A stretch of DNA of 64,000 nucleotides. Source: an uncultured Pirellula sp. (GTDB lineage: Bacteria; Planctomycetota; Planctomycetia; Pirellulales; Pirellulaceae). Below are positions 24,959 to 33,387 of this stretch, one piece after another. Location: positions 1 through 64,000 of the forward strand of contig CAIOHR010000002.1 of NCBI GenBank assembly GCA_903858115.1, in the 5' to 3' direction. Positions within the stretch are counted from its first letter, which is position 1; each line of letters opens with the position of its first letter. The notes beneath the pieces are model-generated. The model saw nothing but the letters and a program-made list of their open reading frames with translations. It was not told where the DNA came from and ran no database searches. Made by a program: the position numbers and the translations under genes.

Positions 24959-25834
24959 TTGAAAACGATTTTGACCTCGAAATGGTTTGCTCGAAGGATG
25001 CACCTTCGATTCCGATGTCTCGTGGCTCTGGCGGTTTGCGGCGCGGTAAGTGGTAGCTATCGGAATTGTTGTGTTGACGCTGCCGCTGTCGGCGGGCAAG
25101 AGGCGGAGAACGCGAGCCGAGGGGGATCCGCTTCCAAGGATGAGGCGGAATTGTTGCCGATCTTCCATTCGGTGGAAGATGGCTTGGTGGCCTCGGAAGA
25201 ACTCGATCGACCCGTCGTGGTGTTGTTCACTGCGAGTTGGTGTGGTCCATGCAAGGAATTGACGGGTGCCTTGACGGAGAGGTTTGAGTCAGAGCTTCTC
25301 AAGCCATCGGCGAACAGCCTTTTCCGAAGCTGGGTTTTGGTGAAAGTGGACGTCGATGAACGCAAAGACTTGGCGGACCGATTCGAGATTCGAGGTGTGC
25401 CCGCGATGCGAGTTCTAGACTTGAACGAAAGAGTACTGGCGAAAACAGAAGGTTATGATTCTTATGCATCGTTTGCCGAATGGCTTGATAATTGCAAAAG
25501 AACTTCGACACCCCGCGTTCAACGCTCACTTCAAAACAGCACCGACCTAACCGAGGTTATGGCGGAGTTGGTTGTTCTCCTTGGAGATCGCAATCTGGAA
25601 ATCCGGGAACGGGCGATGCATCGGTTGTCGAGCGATAGAAAATTGACGCAACGGAACATCCTCGAAGTGATGCGGGGCGGAAGCCTCGCCCAGCGACTTT
25701 GTTCCTTGGAGATCTTGAGGAAGTGGGGAATCGACGTGTCAGGTTTCGATCCATGGAAGCCAGAAACGTTTCAGGATGCGCGAATAGCCAAATTGCGAGA
25801 TGCGGTCGTCCAAGATGGAAACGGCAAGGACTGA
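24959..25834 (+). CDS. Exported thioredoxin-domain protein
   Basis: A periplasmic thiol-redox protein or thioredoxin-like chaperone. An N-terminal hydrophobic stretch (FRCLVALAVCGAVSG) acts as signal or anchor. The thioredoxin domain at roughly residues 65-175 has WCGPCK with VVLFTASW before it and the cis-Pro in RGVPAMRV. A helical C-terminal ~100 aa follows, HEAT-like in look. The start is uncertain: TTG at 24959 has GGAAG six bases upstream; ATG at 24998 gives a shorter signal peptide; GTG at 24941 has no Shine-Dalgarno. ExbD and the toroid gene follow closely on the same strand. Confidence 0.82.
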   Translation: MKTILTSKWFARRMHLRFRCLVALAVCGAVSGSYRNCCVDAAAVGGQEAENASRGGSASKDEAELLPIFHSVEDGLVASEELDRPVVVLFTASWCGPCKELTGALTERFESELLKPSANSLFRSWVLVKVDVDERKDLADRFEIRGVPAMRVLDLNERVLAKTEGYDSYASFAEWLDNCKRTSTPRVQRSLQNSTDLTEVMAELVVLLGDRNLEIRERAMHRLSSDRKLTQRNILEVMRGGSLAQRLCSLEILRKWGIDVSGFDPWKPETFQDARIAKLRDAVVQDGNGKD

Positions 25835-25870
25835 GTATTTGTATTGAACCCCTGAACTGAGACATTGAGC

Positions 25871-26293
25871 ATGGCTATTACGATCCGAAAAGGCAAAGCG
25901 CTTGAAACGCTAAACTTGACCCCGTTGATCGATGTTGTTTTCTTATTGTTGATCTTTTTTCTTGTCGCGACTCGCTTTGCGCAGGAAGATCGCGAGTTGC
26001 CAGTTCAGCTTCCTTCCGCTTCCAATGCGTTGCCGATGACGATGGAACCCAATGAGCTCGTGATCAATGTCGATGCCAATGGGGTCTATGTGGTTCGAGG
26101 GACGCCGATGACAGTGGAGGCGCTAGAGGAGGTGGTTAGCAAAGCGGTGGCTGACAACCCTATTCATCAAGTGGTCGTGATACGGTCTGATCGCTCTACG
26201 GCCGTTCAATCCGTCGTGACGATCATGGATCTGTGTACGAAGCTGAAAGTCCCGTCCTACAAAATCTCGACGGACGCTCCGCCAGCATCATGA
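25871..26293 (+). CDS. ExbD/TolR-type biopolymer transport protein
   Basis: An inner-membrane protein that couples proton flow to work on envelope partners. 140 aa: a short cytoplasmic part, one membrane helix with the conserved proton-carrying Asp21 (NLTPLIDVVFLLLIFFLVAT), and a periplasmic ExbD domain with VVVIRSDRSTAVQSVVTIMD. The ATG at 25871 is preferred to the TTG two codons earlier. The stop overlaps the start of the next gene in ATGA. No ExbB/TolQ gene lies nearby, which is unusual because ExbD needs such a partner. Confidence 0.93.
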   Translation: MAITIRKGKALETLNLTPLIDVVFLLLIFFLVATRFAQEDRELPVQLPSASNALPMTMEPNELVINVDANGVYVVRGTPMTVEALEEVVSKAVADNPIHQVVVIRSDRSTAVQSVVTIMDLCTKLKVPSYKISTDAPPAS

Positions 26294-29079
26294 CGAATCA
26301 ACGAACAAATGCTACTGGTTTATTGTTGCTCGACATTGCATTCGTATTGTTCGGCGCACTAGTACTCTACTTGGTTGTTCGATTGTTGAGTTTCGATGAC
26401 CCAAATCCGCTTCAAAACGCGTGGACTTATGTTCTAGGAGTTCCGACCGTCGTCGTGGCTGTCTCCATGCTCACGCATGCGATGTCCAATGAGGTTATCG
26501 AACGATCCATTCAGGTTGGCTTCTTGGCGAGCGTGTCGGTCCATCTGTTATTGGCGATTTCTGCAATTCACTTCGTCATATTTCAAGGTGTTTGGCCAAC
26601 GGATACGCCGGTTGTTTCTGTCGTGCCGACCAAGGCGAGGACCAAAGTGCCACAATACTACCAGCCTAGCTCGTCTACTAGTTTGGCACGTCCCGACTAT
26701 TTGAAGCCGATCGAAACGGATAACCAGCAGGCTTCGGATTTGCCCGCAGAGATCAAAAAGCTTACCGAGTCCACCAAATTGCAATTGGAAGTCGCTCGTG
26801 AATCCATCAAGACGGCTTTGGCTGAGAGAAGCTTTGAACAGGATCGTAGAACGGAGAGCATTCCGACGCCAACGATTCGTTCGAGCGCTGCCAAGTTAGA
26901 TCGCCCCGATCTTGCTTCCAATCGACGGATAGCGCAGGAAACGATTGAAGTGCCAATCCTAGAGCAAAGGTCAGAGCTGACACCTGAAAACAATCCAAAA
27001 CCTATCGACATTGAGCGGGCACAATCCACGGAGAGTTCGAGTATTGCGACGAAGATGGATTTCAATCTTCGCGATGTGCCTCGGCCGAATCTAAGTAGTC
27101 GGACGGTCGAGCCGTCTACTTCGGTATCACCTAAAGCATCGATCGAAAAGCAACTACAGCAGTCGATGAGTGCGATGCAGTCGCCTTCCCCAAAATTGCC
27201 GAATCGAAATGAATTGGCCCGCAATGACAAACCGATGGCGAGCGAGATTCCTGTACCAAGATTGATACAGAACGATTCAAAAGACCGTTCACAGCTCGAT
27301 CCTATTGCTCAAGCTGCCGATACCGATGTGACAAAGTCGACGGCCTCCCGAGTGTCGAGGTCGGACGCATGGTCAATCGCATCACCATTGGGCGAATTCT
27401 CGCCGAGTTTTAGTGCATCGAATTTGAACGCAGAGAGAGCGAGTCAAGAGACATCGAGTGCTCGGGCTAATTCCGCAAGTGGTACTCGTCTTGAAAAGCA
27501 GTCTCAGGCCCAATCGCCGGACTTCTTAAGGGATCCTCGTTTCCAAGAAGAGGGGCTTGCTGGTGGTGTGCGGTCCATTTTGGGTGGCGAGACGATGGGA
27601 CGCGTCTCTTCTAATCCTACAGGCAATTCCACAGTCCCGATCGAGTTCGACGCTGGAATCAAGGAACCCAATAAGTCCAGCGAGGCATCGCTAGCTTCCG
27701 AGCTTTCGCCGGGTGAGGTGTCGATTTCGAGATCAACAATTTCTTCCAGAAATGCAGGGAGTATTGGTGCGCCGAACATCTCGTTGCCAGACGTAGGTAG
27801 AGAGTCATGGACAGGTCCAAAGAGCGACCTGTCTCGCAAGGCCCTATCGTCGTTGGATTTGGAGAATGTTGTCCCAGAGTTGCGAGCAACGGATTTTGCC
27901 CCAGAGCGCTTAACTCGCCCAGAGCTTGCAGGCCCCAAGGTCGCTGCGTCGAGTGTACCCATCCCAACACCTGCGTTTTCTCTACGCTTGAAGCGGATCC
28001 AAGAGCGGGAGAGCCAAGCTGCTTTGGAACTCGGACCGCTCGGACCGCAAACGGAATTAGCGATCGAACGCGGATTGCAATTCTTGGCAAAGTATCAGCG
28101 AGCGGATGGTTCTTGGAATTTGGGTGATTTCGGACAATCGATTAGGATGCAAAGCAATACGGCGGCCACGGCATTGGCCTTACTTTCTTTTCAAGGTGCT
28201 GGATACACGCATCGCCAGTTCAAGTATGAGAGCGTATGCAAGGGGGCGTTGTCTTCGCTGATTGAAAATCAGAAGGCCAATGGAGATTTGTATCAGAAGG
28301 CGGATTCTGTTTCGAACGCGAACGCTTGGTTGTATAGTCACGCTATCGCAAGTCTCGCACTGTGTGAAGCCTATGGCATGACGCAGGATGAAACGATTCG
28401 AGGCAATGCTCAGAAAGCCATCGATTTTTTGGTCGCAAGCCAAGACCCGATTGGAGGAGGATGGCGATATGCACCGCGCGTGGGGTCTGACACGAGCGTA
28501 ACGGGTTGGGTGATGATGGCGTTCAAGAGCGCCGAACTATCTGGCTTGAATGTTCCCGAGAATGTATACGTTGGAATTCAAAAGTGGCTTGATAACTCGC
28601 AAGACAAAGAGGCGGCCTATTTGTATCGCTACAACTGGCAAGCGAATACTCCGATGACGCAGCATGGTCGTATTCCAACGCCCGTCATGACCAGTGTAGG
28701 TTTATTGATGCGACTGTACACGGGTTGGCGACGTGATAACCCGAACATGCAGAAAGGAACGCGATGGTTATTGGGTCGATTGCCTTCCGAAGGAACGGTT
28801 CGCGCCCCTGCGAGAGATACTTACTATTGGTACTACGCCACACAGGTAATGTTTCATGCGGGCGGAGATACGTGGAAGAAATGGTATGGAACGCTTTACC
28901 CTATTTTGATTCAATCACAACAGGAGGCAGGCGAGTATGTAGGTTCGTGGGAGCCAGGTGGTCCGATTCCAGACGCGTGGGGTGAGTTCGGCGGGCGATT
29001 GTATGTGACAACCCTGAATCTCTTGTCATTGGAGGTATACTACCGACATCTTCCGCTGTATGAAGCGACTGCCGACTAG
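26290..29079 (+). CDS. Membrane-anchored protein with disordered linker and terpene-cyclase-like toroid domain
   Basis: 929 aa. Residues ~8-115 hold three hydrophobic membrane segments. A Ser/Pro/Gln-rich, low-complexity linker of ~470 aa follows. The last ~340 aa form an alpha/alpha toroid of the squalene-hopene-cyclase/prenyltransferase type, with QW-like repeats such as QRADGSWNLGDF and QDPIGGGWRY. The cyclase DxDD motif is not seen, so terpene cyclisation is unlikely. The start codon overlaps the ExbD stop (ATGA). By context it may be driven by ExbD, with the linker spanning the periplasm somewhat as TonB does. That is inference; no TonB C-terminal domain is present. Confidence 0.8.
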   Translation: MTNQRTNATGLLLLDIAFVLFGALVLYLVVRLLSFDDPNPLQNAWTYVLGVPTVVVAVSMLTHAMSNEVIERSIQVGFLASVSVHLLLAISAIHFVIFQGVWPTDTPVVSVVPTKARTKVPQYYQPSSSTSLARPDYLKPIETDNQQASDLPAEIKKLTESTKLQLEVARESIKTALAERSFEQDRRTESIPTPTIRSSAAKLDRPDLASNRRIAQETIEVPILEQRSELTPENNPKPIDIERAQSTESSSIATKMDFNLRDVPRPNLSSRTVEPSTSVSPKASIEKQLQQSMSAMQSPSPKLPNRNELARNDKPMASEIPVPRLIQNDSKDRSQLDPIAQAADTDVTKSTASRVSRSDAWSIASPLGEFSPSFSASNLNAERASQETSSARANSASGTRLEKQSQAQSPDFLRDPRFQEEGLAGGVRSILGGETMGRVSSNPTGNSTVPIEFDAGIKEPNKSSEASLASELSPGEVSISRSTISSRNAGSIGAPNISLPDVGRESWTGPKSDLSRKALSSLDLENVVPELRATDFAPERLTRPELAGPKVAASSVPIPTPAFSLRLKRIQERESQAALELGPLGPQTELAIERGLQFLAKYQRADGSWNLGDFGQSIRMQSNTAATALALLSFQGAGYTHRQFKYESVCKGALSSLIENQKANGDLYQKADSVSNANAWLYSHAIASLALCEAYGMTQDETIRGNAQKAIDFLVASQDPIGGGWRYAPRVGSDTSVTGWVMMAFKSAELSGLNVPENVYVGIQKWLDNSQDKEAAYLYRYNWQANTPMTQHGRIPTPVMTSVGLLMRLYTGWRRDNPNMQKGTRWLLGRLPSEGTVRAPARDTYYWYYATQVMFHAGGDTWKKWYGTLYPILIQSQQEAGEYVGSWEPGGPIPDAWGEFGGRLYVTTLNLLSLEVYYRHLPLYEATAD

Positions 29080-29153
29080 TGCATGGCAGATGAATAGCCC
29101 GTGATTTGATAGCCCGTGATTTGATTCGAGTAGTGAAACCCGACAAAAACAAT

Positions 29154-29495
29154 ATGAAGCCACAGCCGACAACACTTCGACTTAGCCCTCGCCGATCTTT
29201 GGAGATTGAGTGGAGTGATGGCCGAACCATGGACTACCCCTTCAAAACGCTTCGAGATGCTTGTCCCTGTGCCACTTGCCGGGAGAAAAAGCGAGCTTCG
29301 GAGGGGAAACCTAAGAATTTACTGAACATTCTCGCAGCCGAAGAAACGGTGCCGCTGGCGGTTGCCGAGATGCGACCGGTAGGGAATTACGCCTATAACA
29401 TTGCTTTTTCTGATGGTCATAGCTCAGGGCTGTTTACAATAGAGTTACTGCGTGAAATCGGACAACCGATGCAACAGCCTATAACTCCCACCTAA
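29154..29495 (+). CDS. DUF971 (GBBH-like N-terminal domain) protein
   Basis: 113 aa. Matches the small DUF971 family, related to the N-terminal domain of gamma-butyrobetaine hydroxylase. Typical features are SLEIEWSDGR, the metal-binding-like ACPCATCR, and VGNYAYNIAFSDGHSSGLFTIELLRE. Stand-alone members often occur near iron-sulfur or folding genes and their function is unsettled. The ATG at 29154 is the natural start; in-frame upstream codons come from a short tandem TAGCCCGTGATTTGA repeat. It is five bases from the next gene, so the two form an operon. Confidence 0.88.
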   Translation: MKPQPTTLRLSPRRSLEIEWSDGRTMDYPFKTLRDACPCATCREKKRASEGKPKNLLNILAAEETVPLAVAEMRPVGNYAYNIAFSDGHSSGLFTIELLREIGQPMQQPITPT

Positions 29496-29500
29496 CGTCA

Positions 29501-29977
29501 ATGCTTGCACCAATTTCTGACACGAGTTTATCGCATCGCGATACGTCGGAGGATTTATTGCTCGTCGGTTGGCGAGAAACGATTGCTTTGCCGGAATTCG
29601 GGCTTGAGAAGATCTATGCCAAGCTGGATAGCGGGGCATGTCTTTCTGCGTTGCACGCTGAGAAAATCGAATTGTTTCAAAAACGTAGGCAAACGTGGGT
29701 TCGGTTTGTTACCAGCAGCGATTTAGAGGAAGACACTTCTCCATTCCGATGCGAAGCGAAATGGCTTGGTGACCGAGCGATACGTTCATCTAACGGGCAA
29801 ACCGAATTGCGACCTGTTGTGGAGACGCAAATTTACTTGGGTGGATTTCAGTGGACCATTGAGTTTTCGCTGAGCGATCGCAATTCGTTGGAGTGCAAAG
29901 TCCTGCTCGGGAGGAACGCTATCGCATCGCGCTGTCTTATCGATTGTTCTCGAAGTCATCTCATGAGTCGTCCATAA
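29501..29977 (+). CDS. Retropepsin-like aspartic protease / RimK-associated (DUF785) protein
   Basis: 158 aa. Resembles the PF05618 family, annotated as putative ATP-dependent zinc proteases and later recognised as retropepsin-like. GWRETIALPEFGLEKIYAKL is the family start, KLDSGACLSALHAE is the active-site loop (here DSGA where DTGA is usual), and LECKVLLGRNAI is the second conserved strand. Family members often accompany RimK-type ATP-grasp ligases, none of which is seen here. It begins 5 bases after the DUF971 gene. Confidence 0.85.
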   Translation: MLAPISDTSLSHRDTSEDLLLVGWRETIALPEFGLEKIYAKLDSGACLSALHAEKIELFQKRRQTWVRFVTSSDLEEDTSPFRCEAKWLGDRAIRSSNGQTELRPVVETQIYLGGFQWTIEFSLSDRNSLECKVLLGRNAIASRCLIDCSRSHLMSRP

Positions 29978-30078
29978 TTTTTGAGTTTGCTAGTCAAAAC
30001 TCTTTTTGGCAAAGATACACCCCGTGATTGACCTGTTGGGGAATGCAGTTTAGCATCGTGGTTTGTCCTGTTTGCAAA

Positions 30079-30167
30079 TGTCGTTGACCGCTCCGCCGGT
30101 CACAAACAAATGTCGTTGACCGCTCCGCCGGTCACAAACAAAAAGTCGTTGACCGCTCCGTCGGTCA
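30079..30167 (+). repeat. Three tandem hairpin repeats upstream of the GSDH gene
   Basis: Two identical 32-base units (30079-30110 and 30111-30142) and a third shorter variant (30143-30167) each contain GTTGACCGCTCCGCCGGTCA. Each unit can fold as GACCG/CGGTC with a 6-base loop. The third unit has one T change in the arm. They lie in the leader of the 30206 gene, 39 bases before its start. They could be REP-like elements or affect the leader RNA. Confidence 0.85.
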
Positions 30168-30205
30168 TCCCGCAATTTTCCTTCCTGTTCCATGGAGCCA
30201 CTCTC

Positions 30206-32131
30206 ATGATTCGAGCCCGTCTAAGGCATTTTTTCATCGTCGCACCACTCCTCAGTAGTTGCATCGGCCTGGGGGTGAACGCGAATGCGGAGGCACCCCT
30301 CAATAAGCTAACCAGAACAGAGCAATTGAGCGGTTGGAAACTGTTATTTGATGGGAAGTCGACAGATGGTTGGCGAAACTACAAGAAAGAAAAAGTCTCC
30401 GATGGATGGAAGATCGCGGACAACTCGCTGATTCGCGAGTCCAAGGGTGCTGGCGATATCATCACGAAGGACAAGTACAAGTACTTTGAGTTAATGCTCG
30501 AGTACAAAATATCGGAGGGTGGAAACAGTGGGCTGATGTTCCACGTCACGGAAGATAATCCTAACCCATGGCAAAGCGGTCCTGAAATTCAGATTCAAGA
30601 CAATGTTGCAGGGCGCGATCCTCAGAAAGCGGGTTGGCTCTATCAGTTGTACAAACCGACTGCACCGAAGTGGGCAAAGGAAGCAGGCGAGTTGGATATG
30701 ACGCGCCCAGCCGGTGAATGGAATCAGCTCTTTGTCCGCATCGCACCGAACCAATGCGAAGTGTCGATGAATGGGGGTGTTTACTATCAATTCAAAATCG
30801 ATAGCAAAGACTGGAACGATAAAGTAGCGTCGAGCAAGTTTGCGAAGTTCGAAGGCTTTGGGAAAGCAGGCACCGGACATATTTGCCTCCAGGATCACGG
30901 CAATCTCGTTTCATTTCGAAACGTAAAGATTCGCGAGTTGCCTGAGACCGGTGCGCCGCCACAACCGATCGATGGCAAGATCGCTATGAAAGGAACTCCA
31001 GCGTTCCCAAAAATGAAATGGCAAGGCTGGGAACCCGTGGACGAAGATGGCACTGTCAACAAGCCGTTGCGAATTCTCGAACTAACGTATGCCAAGGGTG
31101 TGCCGAATCGACTCTTTGCATTAGATCAACGCGGTTGGATTTTTACTTTTGAGAATAATCCCAATGTCGAGAATGCGACGCGATTCCTCGATATCGAATC
31201 CAAGGTCAATTTGTGGTATGGGCCGGGTGCGAACGAGCAAGGGCTGCTTGGATTGGCGTTCCATCCAAACTACAAGTCGAATGGTGAATTTTTTGTTTGC
31301 TATACGAAGAAAGAAAACAATCACTCGATTCTCTCACGCTTTAAGGTCTCGAAGGACGATCCACTCAAAGCCGATCCAAACTCAGAAGAGATCTTGCTCG
31401 ATGTCGAGCAGCCTTATCAGAACCACAACGGTGGCTCGATAGAATTCGGTCCAGACGGATATTTGTATGTAGCCTTTGGCGATGGCGGATTGCGAAATGA
31501 TCCGAAGGCAGCAGGGCAAAATCGCACACAATTGCTTGGTTCGATCCTGCGATTGGACATCAATAAGAAATCAGATGGTTTGCCGTACGGTGTGCCAGCC
31601 GATAATCCTTACGTTGGAAAGACTGGTTTGCGTCCGGAAATTTACGCGCATGGATTTCGCAACCCGTGGAGGATCGCTTTTGACAAGAGCGGAAAACTCT
31701 GGTGCGCCGATGTGGGCCAGGACCTTTACGAAGAAGTGAACGTCGTTGTAAAAGGTGGCAATTATGGATGGAGCAATCGAGAAGGAACTCGCCCCTTTGG
31801 TAATAGACCTGCGGTCGAAGGAGTATCGGCTCCAATCGATCCCATCTGGGAGTATGATCACGTGACGGGCAAATCCATTACGGGCGGTCGTGTATACCAA
31901 TCAGATCGTCAGCCCTCTCTCAAGGGTAAATATCTATACGCAGATTACGTCAGCGGAAGTATCTGGGCTTTGACCTACGATTCGTCCGCGGGCAAAGTCG
32001 TCCGCAACGATCAAGTGATTGAGGGTGGCATTCCTGTTCTCGCCTTCGGTGAAGATGAAAACGGGGAAGTCTACTATCTCCGAGATACCAATAAAGCAGA
32101 AGCGATCTTCCGTTTTGAAAAGGGTGAGTAA
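30206..32131 (+). CDS. DUF1080 lectin-like domain fused to a glucose/sorbosone dehydrogenase (PQQ-type) propeller
   Basis: An exported 641-aa protein. Residues 1-30 are a signal peptide. The 3-keto-disaccharide hydrolase/DUF1080 beta-sandwich follows at ~40-255 (LFDGKSTDGWRNY, NSGLMFHV, ENPNPW-type segment, GHICLQDHG). Then comes the GSDH six-bladed propeller to the C-terminus (QGLLGLAFHPNY, NHNGGSIEFGPDGYLYVAFGDGG, RNPWRIAFD, YEEVNVVVKGGNYGW). PQQ-dependent oxidation of sugars or aldoses is typical of the second half. The ATG at 30206, preceded by GGAG at 8 bases, is taken; earlier in-frame codons lie inside the tandem repeats. Confidence 0.92.
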   Translation: MIRARLRHFFIVAPLLSSCIGLGVNANAEAPLNKLTRTEQLSGWKLLFDGKSTDGWRNYKKEKVSDGWKIADNSLIRESKGAGDIITKDKYKYFELMLEYKISEGGNSGLMFHVTEDNPNPWQSGPEIQIQDNVAGRDPQKAGWLYQLYKPTAPKWAKEAGELDMTRPAGEWNQLFVRIAPNQCEVSMNGGVYYQFKIDSKDWNDKVASSKFAKFEGFGKAGTGHICLQDHGNLVSFRNVKIRELPETGAPPQPIDGKIAMKGTPAFPKMKWQGWEPVDEDGTVNKPLRILELTYAKGVPNRLFALDQRGWIFTFENNPNVENATRFLDIESKVNLWYGPGANEQGLLGLAFHPNYKSNGEFFVCYTKKENNHSILSRFKVSKDDPLKADPNSEEILLDVEQPYQNHNGGSIEFGPDGYLYVAFGDGGLRNDPKAAGQNRTQLLGSILRLDINKKSDGLPYGVPADNPYVGKTGLRPEIYAHGFRNPWRIAFDKSGKLWCADVGQDLYEEVNVVVKGGNYGWSNREGTRPFGNRPAVEGVSAPIDPIWEYDHVTGKSITGGRVYQSDRQPSLKGKYLYADYVSGSIWALTYDSSAGKVVRNDQVIEGGIPVLAFGEDENGEVYYLRDTNKAEAIFRFEKGE

Positions 32132-32208
32132 TTTCTCGAGTGAGACTCACAGACGATTTCTCCAGCTATTTCGAATTTGATCTCACAAGAGTGAACTGAA
32201 CTAGCTCT

Positions 32209-33261
32209 ATGGACGAATCGTCTGAGAAACCGCGTCGACGTCCTCGTTACGCGGGTAGAAATCCGAGGAATTTCCAGGACAAGTATAAAGAGCACCAGCC
32301 CGAGAAGTACCCAGACGACATTCGAAGAATCGTTGAGGGTGGCAAAACTCCGGCGGGAATGCATCGACCCATTATGGTCGATGACGTGATGCAGGTGTTA
32401 GCGCTCTCCCCTGGCGAAACGGTTGTCGATTGCACGCTGGGGTATGGTGGGCATGCTTCTGCGATGTTAAAGGCAATACAGCCCGGGGGATGCTTTCTAG
32501 GTGTCGACGCGGATCCCATTGAGCTTCCGAAGACAGAAGCTCGACTTCGATCGCTTGTTGCCCCGGATGCATCCATCCAACTGCGACGGATGAACTTTGC
32601 TGGCATTTCCAATTTTCTAGCTACAGAAGCGCCTGATGGTGTCGATGCGGTTCTGGTGGACCTCGGGTGTTCCTCGATGCAATTGGATGATCCGACTCGC
32701 GGCTTTAGTTTCAAATACGACGGTCCTCTCGACATGCGTATGAACCCGACTCGTGGTGTAGCAGCATCTGAGCTACTCACTTCATTATCGCACATGGAAC
32801 TCGAAGCCATGCTCGTAGAGAACTCCGATGAGCCCCATGCCAACCGAATAGCCACAGCCATTCTTCGCATGCATCGAAAAGTGAAAATTGCATCGACGCT
32901 AACCCTGGCCAATATTGTTCGACAACAAATGCGAGATCTTGGGGAAGAAGAACTAGATCGCACCGTACGAAGAGTTTTTCAATCGCTTCGGATCGCCGTT
33001 AATGCAGAATTTCAGTCGCTCGACGCATTCCTTGCGCAGATTCCTTATCTTCTGAAAAAAGGGGGGAGGGTTGCGATGATCTCGTTTCATTCCGGGGAGG
33101 ATCGCCGCGTGAAAGCTGCGTTCAAAGCGGGATTCGAATCGGGATGCTACAGCTCTGTATCGAAAGAGATTATTCGCCCTACGTTCGAAGAGCAACAGTC
33201 GAACCCACGATCCAAGTCCGCGAAGTTGCGATTTGCGATTCGAAGCGCTACCGGCCTTTAG
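32209..33261 (+). CDS. rsmH: 16S rRNA (cytosine-1402-N4)-methyltransferase
   Basis: Methylates C1402 in the decoding centre. 350 aa, compared with ~310 usual. The core starts at HRPIMVDDVMQVLALSPGETVVDCTLGYGGHA with the AdoMet loop. It continues with VDLGCSSMQLDDPTRGFSF and the PLDMRMNP segment, and ends with the SFHSGEDRRVKAAF region. About 50 extra, basic and charged residues precede the core. In most bacteria rsmH opens the dcw division cluster; no ftsL, mraZ or mur gene follows here, in line with the absence of a classic dcw arrangement in many planctomycetes. Confidence 0.96.
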   Translation: MDESSEKPRRRPRYAGRNPRNFQDKYKEHQPEKYPDDIRRIVEGGKTPAGMHRPIMVDDVMQVLALSPGETVVDCTLGYGGHASAMLKAIQPGGCFLGVDADPIELPKTEARLRSLVAPDASIQLRRMNFAGISNFLATEAPDGVDAVLVDLGCSSMQLDDPTRGFSFKYDGPLDMRMNPTRGVAASELLTSLSHMELEAMLVENSDEPHANRIATAILRMHRKVKIASTLTLANIVRQQMRDLGEEELDRTVRRVFQSLRIAVNAEFQSLDAFLAQIPYLLKKGGRVAMISFHSGEDRRVKAAFKAGFESGCYSSVSKEIIRPTFEEQQSNPRSKSAKLRFAIRSATGL

Positions 33262-33276
33262 GCCAGAGCCGACAAG

Positions 33277-33320
33277 AGTCAAAGGTAGTAGGCACATTCC
33301 ATGTGCCGTCCACCTGGGAG
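33277..33320 (+). repeat. Dispersed palindromic repeat, family A, copy 2
   Basis: AGTCAAAGGTAGTA is followed by the palindrome GGCACAT-TCC-ATGTGCC and GTCCACCT. The same sequence, with few changes, is present at 63921 and in diverged form at 21077. Weaker similarity continues for ~35 bases after it (AATCCATGAGC). It lies between convergent genes, rsmH and the operon read from the right. Confidence 0.85.
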
Positions 33321-33387
33321 TACCTGGAAAAATCCATGAGCCGATGGAGCTACAGAGCGTGCCTGCCACTTTCGTCAACAGAAATCA

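Noticed and set aside
30079-30167. CRISPR array
   Set aside because: Three tandem units without unique spacers and without cas genes; a plain tandem repeat.
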